From Actinomycetes bacterium (lineage in GTDB: Bacteria; Actinomycetota; Actinomycetes; S36-B12; GCA-2699445), in assembly GCA_022600255.1 (NCBI GenBank), contig JAHZKU010000141.1:1-16308 (forward strand): a stretch of 16,308 nt of DNA. The letters run 5' to 3'. Position numbers and translations under genes: made by a program. Below are positions 6,825 to 14,132 of the stretch, piece after piece. Each line of letters starts with the position of its first letter. Within the stretch, counting starts at the first letter, position 1. Below the pieces are notes generated by a model. It was given only the letters and a program-made list of their open reading frames with translations. It did not search any database and had not been told where the DNA came from.

Positions 6825-7789
6825 CAGGCATCACCTGGTTTCGCGTCATCGTCGGGGGCGGGCGGCAGTTCGGTTTCGCCGGTCCCAGCTTCATCGGGGT
6901 CCAACTGATCGGGGTAGACGTCTGAAAGATCAGTGTGGCCACCGATTCCGGCCAGCCCCGCGTCACGGATCGCCGATTCTGATTCAGAGATGGACTCGAT
7001 CTCGGCCTGTTCGGCTTTGATGAGCTCGGGGTCGTTGAGAATCTCTGGCGCCTTCTTACCCCGCAAGGGAACAGGCACTGAGAGTTCGGTGGGCGTGCCA
7101 TCAGGCAGCAGTGCAGGGGTACCGATCGCGTTGGAGGAGGCCAATACACCCGGGTTCGGCAGTCCACCGGGATGGACACCGTCACCGAAAGCGGCAACCC
7201 GGCGATTGGCCAGGGTGGTCTGATCCAGTCGTTCGCCGATACGTTCCCGATGCGCGAGCACTAAGGCTCCTAGTGCGGCCGAGATCAACAGCGCCGCAAC
7301 CACCTGCAGGGGCAGCAAGTAGGTGGTAAACATCAAGTGGGCCAAGCCTTCGACGTTGCCGCCGAATTCCTCGTTGGCTTCGGCAATGCCTAGGCTGGTG
7401 GAGTTTGAGAGGGCGCCACCCACTGACGCCACGATCAGCACGACCACGCCCAGCACCATCAATATGGCGGCCACACGCTGGCCCTTGAGGGTCTCGATCA
7501 GGGAGTCCGACGAATCCACACCGACCAGCATCAACACGAACAGGAACAGCATCATGACTGCGCCGGTATAAACGATGACTTGGACTAGAGCCAAGAAAGG
7601 GGCGCCGTTGGCGGCGTAGAGGACGGCCAGACTGATCATGGTCTGGGCCACAAACAAGGCGCTGTGCACAGTCTTACGGGACAGGATCAGGCCTAACCCA
7701 CCCGTCACGATCAAGAATGCACAGATCCAGAAGGTTACCTGTTCACCGGTGCTGCCGGAGGATTCGGCGGCCTGCATCACAAGTGTCAT
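6824..7789 (-). CDS. nuoJ: NADH-quinone oxidoreductase subunit J with long acidic C-terminal tail
   Basis: 321-residue membrane subunit of complex I. Five hydrophobic helices lie at about 17-37, 43-60, 66-90, 106-127 and 155-180. The most conserved part is helix 3, VQVIVYTGAVMMLFLFVLML, where the family has a pi-bulge involved in coupling. Residues 181-321 form a hydrophilic tail. Its first half (TPALLPDGTPTELSVPVPL) resembles actinobacterial NuoJ tails I recall; the last 80 or so residues are strongly acidic (ELIKAEQAEIESISESESA, ending PPAPDDDAKPGDA). The start is ATG 7789, which overlaps the nuoI stop as ATGA. The same frame is open upstream to 8188, but that part overlaps the nuoI gene and lacks membrane-protein character, so it is excluded. 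Confidence 0.95.
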   Translation of the reverse strand: MTLVMQAAESSGSTGEQVTFWICAFLIVTGGLGLILSRKTVHSALFVAQTMISLAVLYAANGAPFLALVQVIVYTGAVMMLFLFVLMLVGVDSSDSLIETLKGQRVAAILMVLGVVVLIVASVGGALSNSTSLGIAEANEEFGGNVEGLAHLMFTTYLLPLQVVAALLISAALGALVLAHRERIGERLDQTTLANRRVAAFGDGVHPGGLPNPGVLASSNAIGTPALLPDGTPTELSVPVPLRGKKAPEILNDPELIKAEQAEIESISESESAIRDAGLAGIGGHTDLSDVYPDQLDPDEAGTGETELPPAPDDDAKPGDA

Positions 7790-8370
7790 ACCTGTTCGCC
7801 CCCCGAGGTCGCTCCCGCACCATGGCTTTCGGCAACCTCGTTGCGCTGTTGTTCGGTCGCGCCAGTGACCTTGCCCTCGTAGTAGTCCTTTTCCGTGGTG
7901 CCGGTGACCATCGAATGAGGTGGCGGCACCATGTCGGGACCCAACGGTGCGAGCAAGTCTTGCTTCTCGTAGATGAGGTCTTCCCGGTTGTTGTTGGCAA
8001 GGTCGAACTCGTTGGTCATCGTCAGGGCTCGGGTAGGGCACGCTTCGATACACAAGGCACAGAAAATGCAGCGTAGGTAGTTGATCTGATAGACCCGGCC
8101 GTACCGCTCCCCTGGGGAGAAGCGTCCCTCCGTTGTATTGTCGCCCCCTTGCACATAGATGGCGTCCGCGGGGCAGGCCCAGGCGCAAAGTTCACACCCG
8201 ACACATTTCTCTAGGCCGTCCGGATGCCGGTTCAACTGGTGGCGGCCGTGGAACCGTGGCTTCGGAGGGAATTCCTCGGCCTGCTCTGGGTACTGCTCGG
8301 TAACCGTGTGCTTGAACATGGTCGAGAACGTGACCCAGAATCCGCTGAGCGCGGGAGGTAGGTTAGCCAT
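7786..8370 (-). CDS. nuoI: NADH-quinone oxidoreductase subunit I (two [4Fe-4S] clusters, N6a and N6b)
   Basis: 194-residue ferredoxin-like subunit that passes electrons through clusters N6a and N6b from NuoG to cluster N2 in NuoB. Two complete CxxCxxCxxxCP motifs are visible: CVGCELCAWACP (Cys56, 59, 62, 66) and CIFCALCIEACP (Cys101, 104, 107, 111). The N-terminal amphipathic part (MANLPPALSGFWVTFSTMFK) is the usual membrane-interface helix. The C-terminal 60 or so residues are polar, with a KDYYEGKVTGA segment. The start is ATG 8370, because AAGGAGG lies six nt upstream; an in-frame ATG 11 codons earlier (8403) has an Arg-rich, non-homologous extension inside nuoH. It overlaps the nuoH stop by 8 nt and nuoJ by ATGA. 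Confidence 0.97.
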   Translation of the reverse strand: MANLPPALSGFWVTFSTMFKHTVTEQYPEQAEEFPPKPRFHGRHQLNRHPDGLEKCVGCELCAWACPADAIYVQGGDNTTEGRFSPGERYGRVYQINYLRCIFCALCIEACPTRALTMTNEFDLANNNREDLIYEKQDLLAPLGPDMVPPPHSMVTGTTEKDYYEGKVTGATEQQRNEVAESHGAGATSGGEQV

Positions 8371-9667
8371 CGGAAACCTCCTTCTTCTTGGTCTCATCCT
8401 CACCCTGCTCGATGGGAGCCTGAGTGCGCGGGGTGTACTCGAACGTCTGGCCCGGCATTGGGGGCACTGGGAAAATCTCGTCCTCTAGGTCAACCAACCC
8501 GGTGGGAAGCTCGGGCTCCGGTTCCGCATTCTTTCGGGCCATCGCCACTTGGGCAACAATCAACACGACCAAGAGCACCGCTAATACCAAGGCGCTCCCC
8601 ACCAGCAGGCTGTTGGACGCCTCCGCGTACTCCTCGCGCAGGGCGCGCACGGCCGCTACCAACATGGTCCAGACCAAGGCCACCGGGATCAGCACCTTCC
8701 AGCCAAACCGCATGAACTGGTCGTAGCGCAGTCGCGGCAGCGTTCCGCGCAGCCAGATAAAGCCGAAGATGAACAGGCAAGTCTTGAGAAGCCACCACAA
8801 CATGGGCCACCAGCCCTCGTTGACCCCGGGGATCAGGGAGAGCGGCCAAGGCGCCATCCAGCCGCCGAGGAATAGGGTGGTGGCGATGCTGGAAACCGTC
8901 ACCATGTTGATGTACTCACCTAAGAAGAACATCGCGAACTTCATGGACGAGTATTCGGTGTGGAACCCACCAACGAGTTCTCCCTCTGATTCGGGCAAGT
9001 CGAACGGGGCGCGGTTGGTCTCCCCAACCATGGCGGTGACGTAGATGACGAAAGATGGCGCCAAGAGGATGGCGAACCACAGGGACTGTTGGGCCGAGAC
9101 GATCTGGGATGTGGACATCGAGGCGGCGTAGATGAACACCGCGACGAACGAAAGGCCCATCGAGATTTCGTACGAGATCATCTGCGCACTAGAGCGCAAG
9201 CCACCTAGCAGCGGATACGTGGAACCAGAAGACCAGCCCGCCAAAACGATGCCATAGATGCCGATGGACGCAATCGCCAAGAGATACAGCACCGACTGCG
9301 GGAAGTCGGTCAACTGCAACGGCGTGACTACACCGAACATCGAGACTTCGGGGCCAAACGGAATCACTGCAAACGCGGCAAACGCGGCAAACGCACTCAG
9401 GAATGGCGCCAACCAGTAGACGAACTTGTGCGCCGTGACAGGAATGATTTCTTCCTTCAGCGCCAGCTTCATGCCATCCATCAAGGACTGCAACAACCCG
9501 AATGGTCCAGCTCGGTTGGGACCGATGCGGTTCTGCATCCGGCCCACAATCCGGCGCTCAGCCCAGATCGTGAAGAGGACCAGAAGCACCAGGATCACAA
9601 AGACCCCAATGGTCTTTATACAGACCAGCCAGAACGGATCGTTGCCGAAGGCACTCAGTTCGGGCAT
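8363..9667 (-). CDS. nuoH: NADH-quinone oxidoreductase subunit H (quinone-chamber membrane subunit)
   Basis: 434-residue membrane subunit that forms the quinone tunnel with NuoB and NuoD and anchors the peripheral arm. Family blocks are WAERRIVGRMQNRIGPNRAG (35-54), MDGMKLALKEEIIP (63-76), and GETNRAPFDLPESEGE (215-230) followed by LVGGFHTEYSSMKFA. After the usual core ending near 340 there is an additional hydrophobic segment (about 353-376, SLLVGSALVLAVLLVVLIVA) and a polar tail containing FPVPPMPGQ, rich in Glu and Lys and ending in VSDG; similar tails occur, from memory, in actinobacterial NuoH. A 9-bp tandem repeat encodes AFAAFAAFA in the helix at 92-100. The start ATG 9667 overlaps the nuoG stop by one base (TGATG). 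Confidence 0.97.
   Translation of the reverse strand: MPELSAFGNDPFWLVCIKTIGVFVILVLLVLFTIWAERRIVGRMQNRIGPNRAGPFGLLQSLMDGMKLALKEEIIPVTAHKFVYWLAPFLSAFAAFAAFAVIPFGPEVSMFGVVTPLQLTDFPQSVLYLLAIASIGIYGIVLAGWSSGSTYPLLGGLRSSAQMISYEISMGLSFVAVFIYAASMSTSQIVSAQQSLWFAILLAPSFVIYVTAMVGETNRAPFDLPESEGELVGGFHTEYSSMKFAMFFLGEYINMVTVSSIATTLFLGGWMAPWPLSLIPGVNEGWWPMLWWLLKTCLFIFGFIWLRGTLPRLRYDQFMRFGWKVLIPVALVWTMLVAAVRALREEYAEASNSLLVGSALVLAVLLVVLIVAQVAMARKNAEPEPELPTGLVDLEDEIFPVPPMPGQTFEYTPRTQAPIEQGEDETKKKEVSDG
8377..8383 (-). promoter_or_regulatory. Strong Shine-Dalgarno that decides the nuoI start
   Basis: The minus strand reads AAGGAGG, the best ribosome binding site in the window, six nt before ATG 8370. It lies within the last codons of nuoH (the KKKEV codons). 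It excludes the longer in-frame start at 8403. Confidence 0.85.
9369..9395. repeat. Three-copy 9-bp tandem repeat inside nuoH
   Basis: The unit GCAAACGCG is repeated three times on the plus strand; the third copy differs in its last base (GCAAACGCA). In the nuoH frame it encodes Ala-Phe-Ala repeats (AFAAFAAFA) within a membrane helix, so gain or loss of a unit would keep the frame. Confidence 0.85.
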
Positions 9668-12141
9668 CAGGCTTCACCATCCTGGGTTCGCACACCTTGG
9701 GACTTGCTCAATCGCACCGTATCGCCAGCAGCAACGCCAAGCGACTTGGTTACCTGACTTAGTGGTGAGTTAAAGGGAACCCACACAATTCCATCCGGCA
9801 TTTCGGTCGTAACCAGTGGAAGCCGGATGTGCCCGTGGTCCGTGCTGACTGTGAGAAGTTCGCCGTCGGTCACGCCGACCCCAGCCGCCGTTGCCTCCGA
9901 AACGCGGGCTACAGCTGGCCGCCGCGTGCCCGCTAGATCTGTGGCACCTTCCTGCATCACCCCGAGGTCCAGCAACAGTCGCCAACTCGCCAGCACTGCG
10001 GTATCGGGCGAGGATGTGGCCGTGGCGGCCGTCGACGCGCTGCTCCGGGCGGGCATCCGGTCACCGGACCAGGCACCCAAGGACTCAATCTCGGCACGGA
10101 TTGCCGCGACGTTGCCTGGGACTCCGTCTACGTCCAAATAATCGCTGAGGAGGCTCAAAACGACAGCATCGCTGTAGGTGGTGGCATCGGGGATGGTCTG
10201 CGCGAAGGGTCGGCGGCGGCCTTCCCAATCCACAAATGTGCCGGACTTCTCGGTGACGACGGCCACTGGGAGCACCACGTCTGCGGCCGCAGTAACCTCC
10301 GTGGTCGTGGTTTCCAAACTGATTACAAACGGCGCGGCCGCCAGACCGTCCGCAAACGCCTTGGGATCAGGGAGATCCCCGGGCTCAACGCCGGCCACGA
10401 TTAGGGCGGCCAAGTTGGGAGATACCGGATCGTCATCCTGCGACAGGCTGTGGGCCAAACTGGCATCGGCAGCGATGGTGGCCAGCATATCGGTCAGATC
10501 CCAGCCAGCCGGGGTGGTGAGTTGCTCTTCACTAATGCTCCAGGCTGCGGCCACTTCGCTGCGTGCTTGCGCCGACGACAACGGCCGGCCACCTGGGAGC
10601 AATCCCGGCAGACAGCCCGCATCCACGGCGCCGCGATCGCCGGCACGGCGGGGAATCCAGGCGAGTTTCGCGCCCGTGTTGGTGGCTAGCTCGGCGGCGG
10701 CGTTCAGGGCGCCGGGGAATCCGGCGAGCCGCTCCCCGACCAAGATCATCGCCCCCGGAGCCGCCAGCGCCTGCTTGTCCGCATCCGACAGCGAACTGAG
10801 GGCTTCGGCCTCCGAACCCGGGACGGCCGGAATCAGTCGGCCAGACATCTTGACCAGACCCTCGGTCGCGAAGGGCGCCACGGCCGCGATCTTGGTCTGG
10901 TGGTAGTCAGCGGCCTTGCGCAGCCGCAAGAACACGATCGGCGATTCCTCTTCGGGTTCCAGTCCCGCAATCAAGACGAACGGAGCCGCTTGGATGTCGG
11001 CATAGGTAGGCCCGGCTGTACCGGCGACCTGTCCCCCGAGGAATCCGATCTCTTCACTACTGCTGGCCCGACTGCGGAAGTCGATATTGTCACTGCCCAG
11101 GACAACGCGGGCAAAACGAGAGTAGGCATAGGCGTCTTCCAGCGTGAGCCGGCCCCCGGTGATCACACCTGCGCGCCCCACGGCATCCTTAAGTCCAGCG
11201 GCGGCAGTTGCCAGCGCCTCCGGCCAGGACGCTTGACGCAGTTGTCCATCCTCGCGCACCAAAGGCTGGGTCAGCCGATCTTGACTCAGATAGTTGAAGG
11301 CAAACCGGCCCTTGTCGCAGTTCCACTCCTCGTTGACCTCCGGCTCATCCCAGGCGTGCCGTCGCATCACCTTGTTGTGCCGAATGTCGGTGCGCAATCC
11401 GCAACCGGACGCGCAATGTTCGCAGGTCGTGGGAACACTGACAAGGTCGAACGGGCGAGACCGGAACCGGTATTCCGCACTCGTCAACGCGCCAACCGGG
11501 CAAATCTGAATGGTGTTGCCGGAGAAGTAGGAGTCAAACGGCTCCTCACCCACTCCCGGGGCCTGGTGCGCGCCCCGCTCAAGCAGGTCAATCAAGGGGT
11601 CGCCGGCGATCTGCTCGGCGAAGCGGGTGCAGCGGGCGCAGTTGACGCACCTCTCCTTGTCCAGCAGAATCTGGGCACTCAAGCTCACCGGCTTGGGAAA
11701 GGTCAGCTTGGGGAGTTGGTAGCGGGATTCTGGTCGGCCCACGGACATCGCTTGATTCTGCAGCGGGCATTCGCCGCCCTTGTCGCAGACCGGACAGTCC
11801 AGGGGGTGATTCAGCAGGAGAAACTCCATCACACCAGCCTGGGCCTCTTCGGCCACCTTGCTGGTTTCCTGCGTCTTGACCTGCATGCCCTCAGTGACCT
11901 CGATAGCGCAGGATGGCTGCGGCTTGGGCATCCCTTCAATCTCAACCAAGCACTGCCGGCAGGCGGCGACCGGTTCCAGCAAGGGGTGGTCGCAGAATCG
12001 GGGAATCTCGGTGCCCAGCAACTCTGCGGCCCGGATAATCATCGTGCCCTTGGGAACGCTGACTTGCTGCCCATCGATGACCGCTGTCACGGTTTCGTTC
12101 TGCGCCTGATCGGTGGTCTTCTCTTCAGATGGAGCGGTCAT
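9667..12141 (-). CDS. nuoG: NADH-quinone oxidoreductase subunit G (iron-sulfur subunit with N7)
   Basis: 824-residue peripheral-arm subunit carrying electrons from NuoF toward NuoI. The N-terminal ferredoxin-like domain binds [2Fe-2S] N1b (Cys50, 61, 64, 78). HPLDCPVCDKGGEC gives His112, Cys116, 119 and 125 for N5. CVNCARC with ICPVG gives Cys165, 168, 171 and 214 for N4. CEHCASGC plus Cys275 (Cys240, 243, 247, 275) forms the off-pathway [4Fe-4S] N7, which is found only in some bacteria. Residues from about 280 on are a degenerate molybdopterin-oxidoreductase fold; no molybdenum role is expected. The start is ATG 12141, because it overlaps the nuoF stop as ATGA, has GGGAG seven nt upstream, and begins just before the ferredoxin domain. 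The open frame continues 54 codons upstream into nuoF, but that part is out-of-frame readthrough of nuoF. Confidence 0.97.
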   Translation of the reverse strand: MTAPSEEKTTDQAQNETVTAVIDGQQVSVPKGTMIIRAAELLGTEIPRFCDHPLLEPVAACRQCLVEIEGMPKPQPSCAIEVTEGMQVKTQETSKVAEEAQAGVMEFLLLNHPLDCPVCDKGGECPLQNQAMSVGRPESRYQLPKLTFPKPVSLSAQILLDKERCVNCARCTRFAEQIAGDPLIDLLERGAHQAPGVGEEPFDSYFSGNTIQICPVGALTSAEYRFRSRPFDLVSVPTTCEHCASGCGLRTDIRHNKVMRRHAWDEPEVNEEWNCDKGRFAFNYLSQDRLTQPLVREDGQLRQASWPEALATAAAGLKDAVGRAGVITGGRLTLEDAYAYSRFARVVLGSDNIDFRSRASSSEEIGFLGGQVAGTAGPTYADIQAAPFVLIAGLEPEEESPIVFLRLRKAADYHQTKIAAVAPFATEGLVKMSGRLIPAVPGSEAEALSSLSDADKQALAAPGAMILVGERLAGFPGALNAAAELATNTGAKLAWIPRRAGDRGAVDAGCLPGLLPGGRPLSSAQARSEVAAAWSISEEQLTTPAGWDLTDMLATIAADASLAHSLSQDDDPVSPNLAALIVAGVEPGDLPDPKAFADGLAAAPFVISLETTTTEVTAAADVVLPVAVVTEKSGTFVDWEGRRRPFAQTIPDATTYSDAVVLSLLSDYLDVDGVPGNVAAIRAEIESLGAWSGDRMPARSSASTAATATSSPDTAVLASWRLLLDLGVMQEGATDLAGTRRPAVARVSEATAAGVGVTDGELLTVSTDHGHIRLPLVTTEMPDGIVWVPFNSPLSQVTKSLGVAAGDTVRLSKSQGVRTQDGEA

Positions 12142-13460
12142 GATGCGGCTCCCGCCGGAGTCGGTAACGTGGCTGGAATGATCATTGTCTGGACGGGATC
12201 GAACGCGTCGTCCACGGGCTGGGTGAGCGCAGCTTCGAACTCCGACCGGAACGCCGCTACGGCTGGCGGATACGGCGTTGCGGCCGCATCGCCTAAGGCA
12301 CAAAAGGATCGACCAAAGATCTGATTTGAAATCTCCGTGAGACCGTCCAGCATTTGTTTGTCACCGGCGCCAGATTCGAACTGGTCTAACGATCCGCTAA
12401 TCCAGTAGGTGCCTTCGCGGCAGGGAGTGCACTTACCGCACGACTCCGCACGGTAGAACTCCAGCCAACGACTGATGGCCTTCACGACGCTGGTGGTGTC
12501 GTCGAACAGCATCGGCGTGCCGGTGCCCAACATGGATCCGGCTTCCACGAGGGCCTCATAGGTCATCGGGGTGTCTAAGTGGTCCTTGAGGAGCAGCGGC
12601 ACCGAGGAACCGCCAGGGAGCCAGAACTTGACGTCTCGACCGTCGCGCATCCCACCGGCGTAATCGAGAAGTTCGCCCATGGTGATGCCCAACGGGGCTT
12701 CATAAATCCCCGGGTTGTTCACATGGCCGGAGACCGCCCATACCTTGAAGCCTGGCGACTTCTCTGTGCCCATCTCCCGATACCAATGCACTCCGTTCTT
12801 GAGGATGTAAGGAACCGAGGCAATGGTTTCGACGTTGTTCACTACGGTAGGCGAGGCATAGAGGCCAGCGACGGCTGGGAACGGCGGCTTCAAGCGTGGC
12901 TGACCACGTTTTCCTTCCAGGGAGTCTAGGAGGGCAGTCTCCTCGCCACAGATGTAGGCACCGGCTCCACCGTGCACCACCACCTTGAGATTGTGACCCG
13001 AGCCGAGGATGTTGTCGCCCAAATAGCCGGCGGCTTCCGCCTCGGCCACCGCCGCCTCCAACCGACGAATCGGGAACGGCACCTCACCGCGAACGTAGAT
13101 GAAAGCGTGACTCGCTCGAATCGCCCATGTGGCGATGATGATGCCCTCGATCAGTGCGTGCGGATTGGCGATCATGATCGGGATGTCCTTGCAGGCACCT
13201 GGTTCGGACTCGTCGGCATTCACGACCAAGTAGTGCGGCTTGTCATCGCCTTGGGGGACAAAACCCCACTTCAGGCCGGTTGGGAAACCCGCACCGCCCC
13301 GACCCCGCAGACCAGAGTCTTTCACCGTTTGAATGACGTCGTCTGGATCGGTCTTCAGCGCCTTCTTAAACGCCACGTATCCGCCAGCGCGCTCGTAATT
13401 GGCGAGTTTGAAGGACTCCGGGTCATCCCAGTTCGCGGTGATTACAGGTGTTAGCGGCAT
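12138..13460 (-). CDS. nuoF: NADH-quinone oxidoreductase subunit F (NADH and FMN binding, cluster N3)
   Basis: 440-residue catalytic subunit that oxidises NADH, holding FMN and the [4Fe-4S] cluster N3. The FMN/NADH-site motifs are GRGGAGFPTGLKW (53-65), NADESEPG (81-88) and GAGAYICGEETALLDSLEG (165-183). N3 ligands are SCGKCTPCREG (Cys341, 344, 347) and Cys387 in FGRSFCALGD. Length fits the family. The start ATG 13460 overlaps the nuoE stop as TAATG, with AAGGAG seven nt upstream. The presence of an intact NuoF, E and G shows that this complex takes electrons from NADH, unlike Fpo- or ferredoxin-type complexes that lack these subunits. Confidence 0.98.
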   Translation of the reverse strand: MPLTPVITANWDDPESFKLANYERAGGYVAFKKALKTDPDDVIQTVKDSGLRGRGGAGFPTGLKWGFVPQGDDKPHYLVVNADESEPGACKDIPIMIANPHALIEGIIIATWAIRASHAFIYVRGEVPFPIRRLEAAVAEAEAAGYLGDNILGSGHNLKVVVHGGAGAYICGEETALLDSLEGKRGQPRLKPPFPAVAGLYASPTVVNNVETIASVPYILKNGVHWYREMGTEKSPGFKVWAVSGHVNNPGIYEAPLGITMGELLDYAGGMRDGRDVKFWLPGGSSVPLLLKDHLDTPMTYEALVEAGSMLGTGTPMLFDDTTSVVKAISRWLEFYRAESCGKCTPCREGTYWISGSLDQFESGAGDKQMLDGLTEISNQIFGRSFCALGDAAATPYPPAVAAFRSEFEAALTQPVDDAFDPVQTMIIPATLPTPAGAAS

Positions 13461-14119
13461 TACTTGGCTCCTTCGCCGGGAGGGGGTGCGGACTCACCGA
13501 GTTCGTGCGCCTTCTTCAGCCCGGCGAGCATGACTGCGTCAGCGCCGCCGCCAGCGTCCCCCAAACCATCGGGCATCCCAGCCAGGGTCCGTTCTGTGGC
13601 GCGCCATCCGCGCACGGCGGGGCCGCGGGTTGGCACCACTTCTTCGCCCGCAGTCAGCCGATCAATGACGTCCATCATTTTGACCAAGTCCATCTGGTCA
13701 AAGAACTCCCAATCCACCGTGACCACGGGGGCATAGGTGCAGGCTGCCTGACATTCGATCTTCTCCAACGTGAACTTGCCGTCGGCGCTGGTCTCGTGGT
13801 TGCCGATGCTGAGGCGCTTGGATACCTCTTCGTAGATCGCGTCTCCGCCCAGCAGGCCGCACATGGTGTTGATGCAGACGCCGATGTGATGTTCCCCGCC
13901 CGCGCCAGCAAGCCTGTACATCGTGTAGAACGACGCCACGGCGGTGACCTGGGCCGTGGTGAGATCCAGGATCTCGCCGATCACATCCATCGCCTCGCCG
14001 GTGACTAGGCCCTCGTCCGATTGAGCCAAGTGCAACATGGGCAGGATTGCCGACCGGCCGTCCGGGTAGCGGCTAGGGATTTCCCGCAACTCAGAGACGG
14101 TGCGCTCCGAAAGTGTCAT
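13460..14119 (-). CDS. nuoE: NADH-quinone oxidoreductase subunit E ([2Fe-2S] N1a)
   Basis: 219-residue thioredoxin-like [2Fe-2S] subunit that pairs with NuoF in the NADH dehydrogenase module and carries cluster N1a. Ligands are Cys82 and Cys87 in VCINTMC, and Cys123 and Cys127 in IECQAACTYAPVVTVD. The N-terminal helical part contains LHLAQSDEGLVT (29-40) and ASFYTMYRL (62-70), both typical of the family. After about residue 160 there is a low-complexity, Gly/Pro/Ala-rich C-terminal extension (ending ESAPPPGEGAK) that is longer than in E. coli. The start ATG 14119 has GAGGAAGG seven nt upstream, 13 nt after the nuoD stop. Confidence 0.97.
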   Translation of the reverse strand: MTLSERTVSELREIPSRYPDGRSAILPMLHLAQSDEGLVTGEAMDVIGEILDLTTAQVTAVASFYTMYRLAGAGGEHHIGVCINTMCGLLGGDAIYEEVSKRLSIGNHETSADGKFTLEKIECQAACTYAPVVTVDWEFFDQMDLVKMMDVIDRLTAGEEVVPTRGPAVRGWRATERTLAGMPDGLGDAGGGADAVMLAGLKKAHELGESAPPPGEGAK

Positions 14120-14132
14120 CAGTAGACCTTCC

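Noticed and set aside
7790..8188. Upstream extension of the nuoJ frame by 133 codons
   Set aside because: It overlaps nuoI, which carries both cluster motifs. The extension is Arg/Gly-rich with no membrane segments, and ATG 7789 makes a standard ATGA junction.
10178..10906. Plus-strand open frame of 242 codons, Ser/Ala/Arg-rich
   Set aside because: Antisense shadow of the nuoG C-terminal half; low-complexity composition and no domain signal.
12142..12303. Upstream extension of the nuoG frame by 54 codons
   Set aside because: It overlaps the nuoF 3' end, has an Arg-rich composition, and ATG 12141 has a Shine-Dalgarno and an ATGA junction.
10900..12324. Long plus-strand open frame (474 codons) opposite nuoG and the nuoF end
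   Set aside because: It lies entirely antisense to well-supported nuoG/nuoF coding sequence. Its translation has no recognisable domain and looks like reverse-frame composition bias of a GC-rich gene.
13448..14008. Plus-strand open frame of 186 codons opposite nuoE
   Set aside because: Antisense to nuoE, which carries all four N1a cysteines; no independent support.
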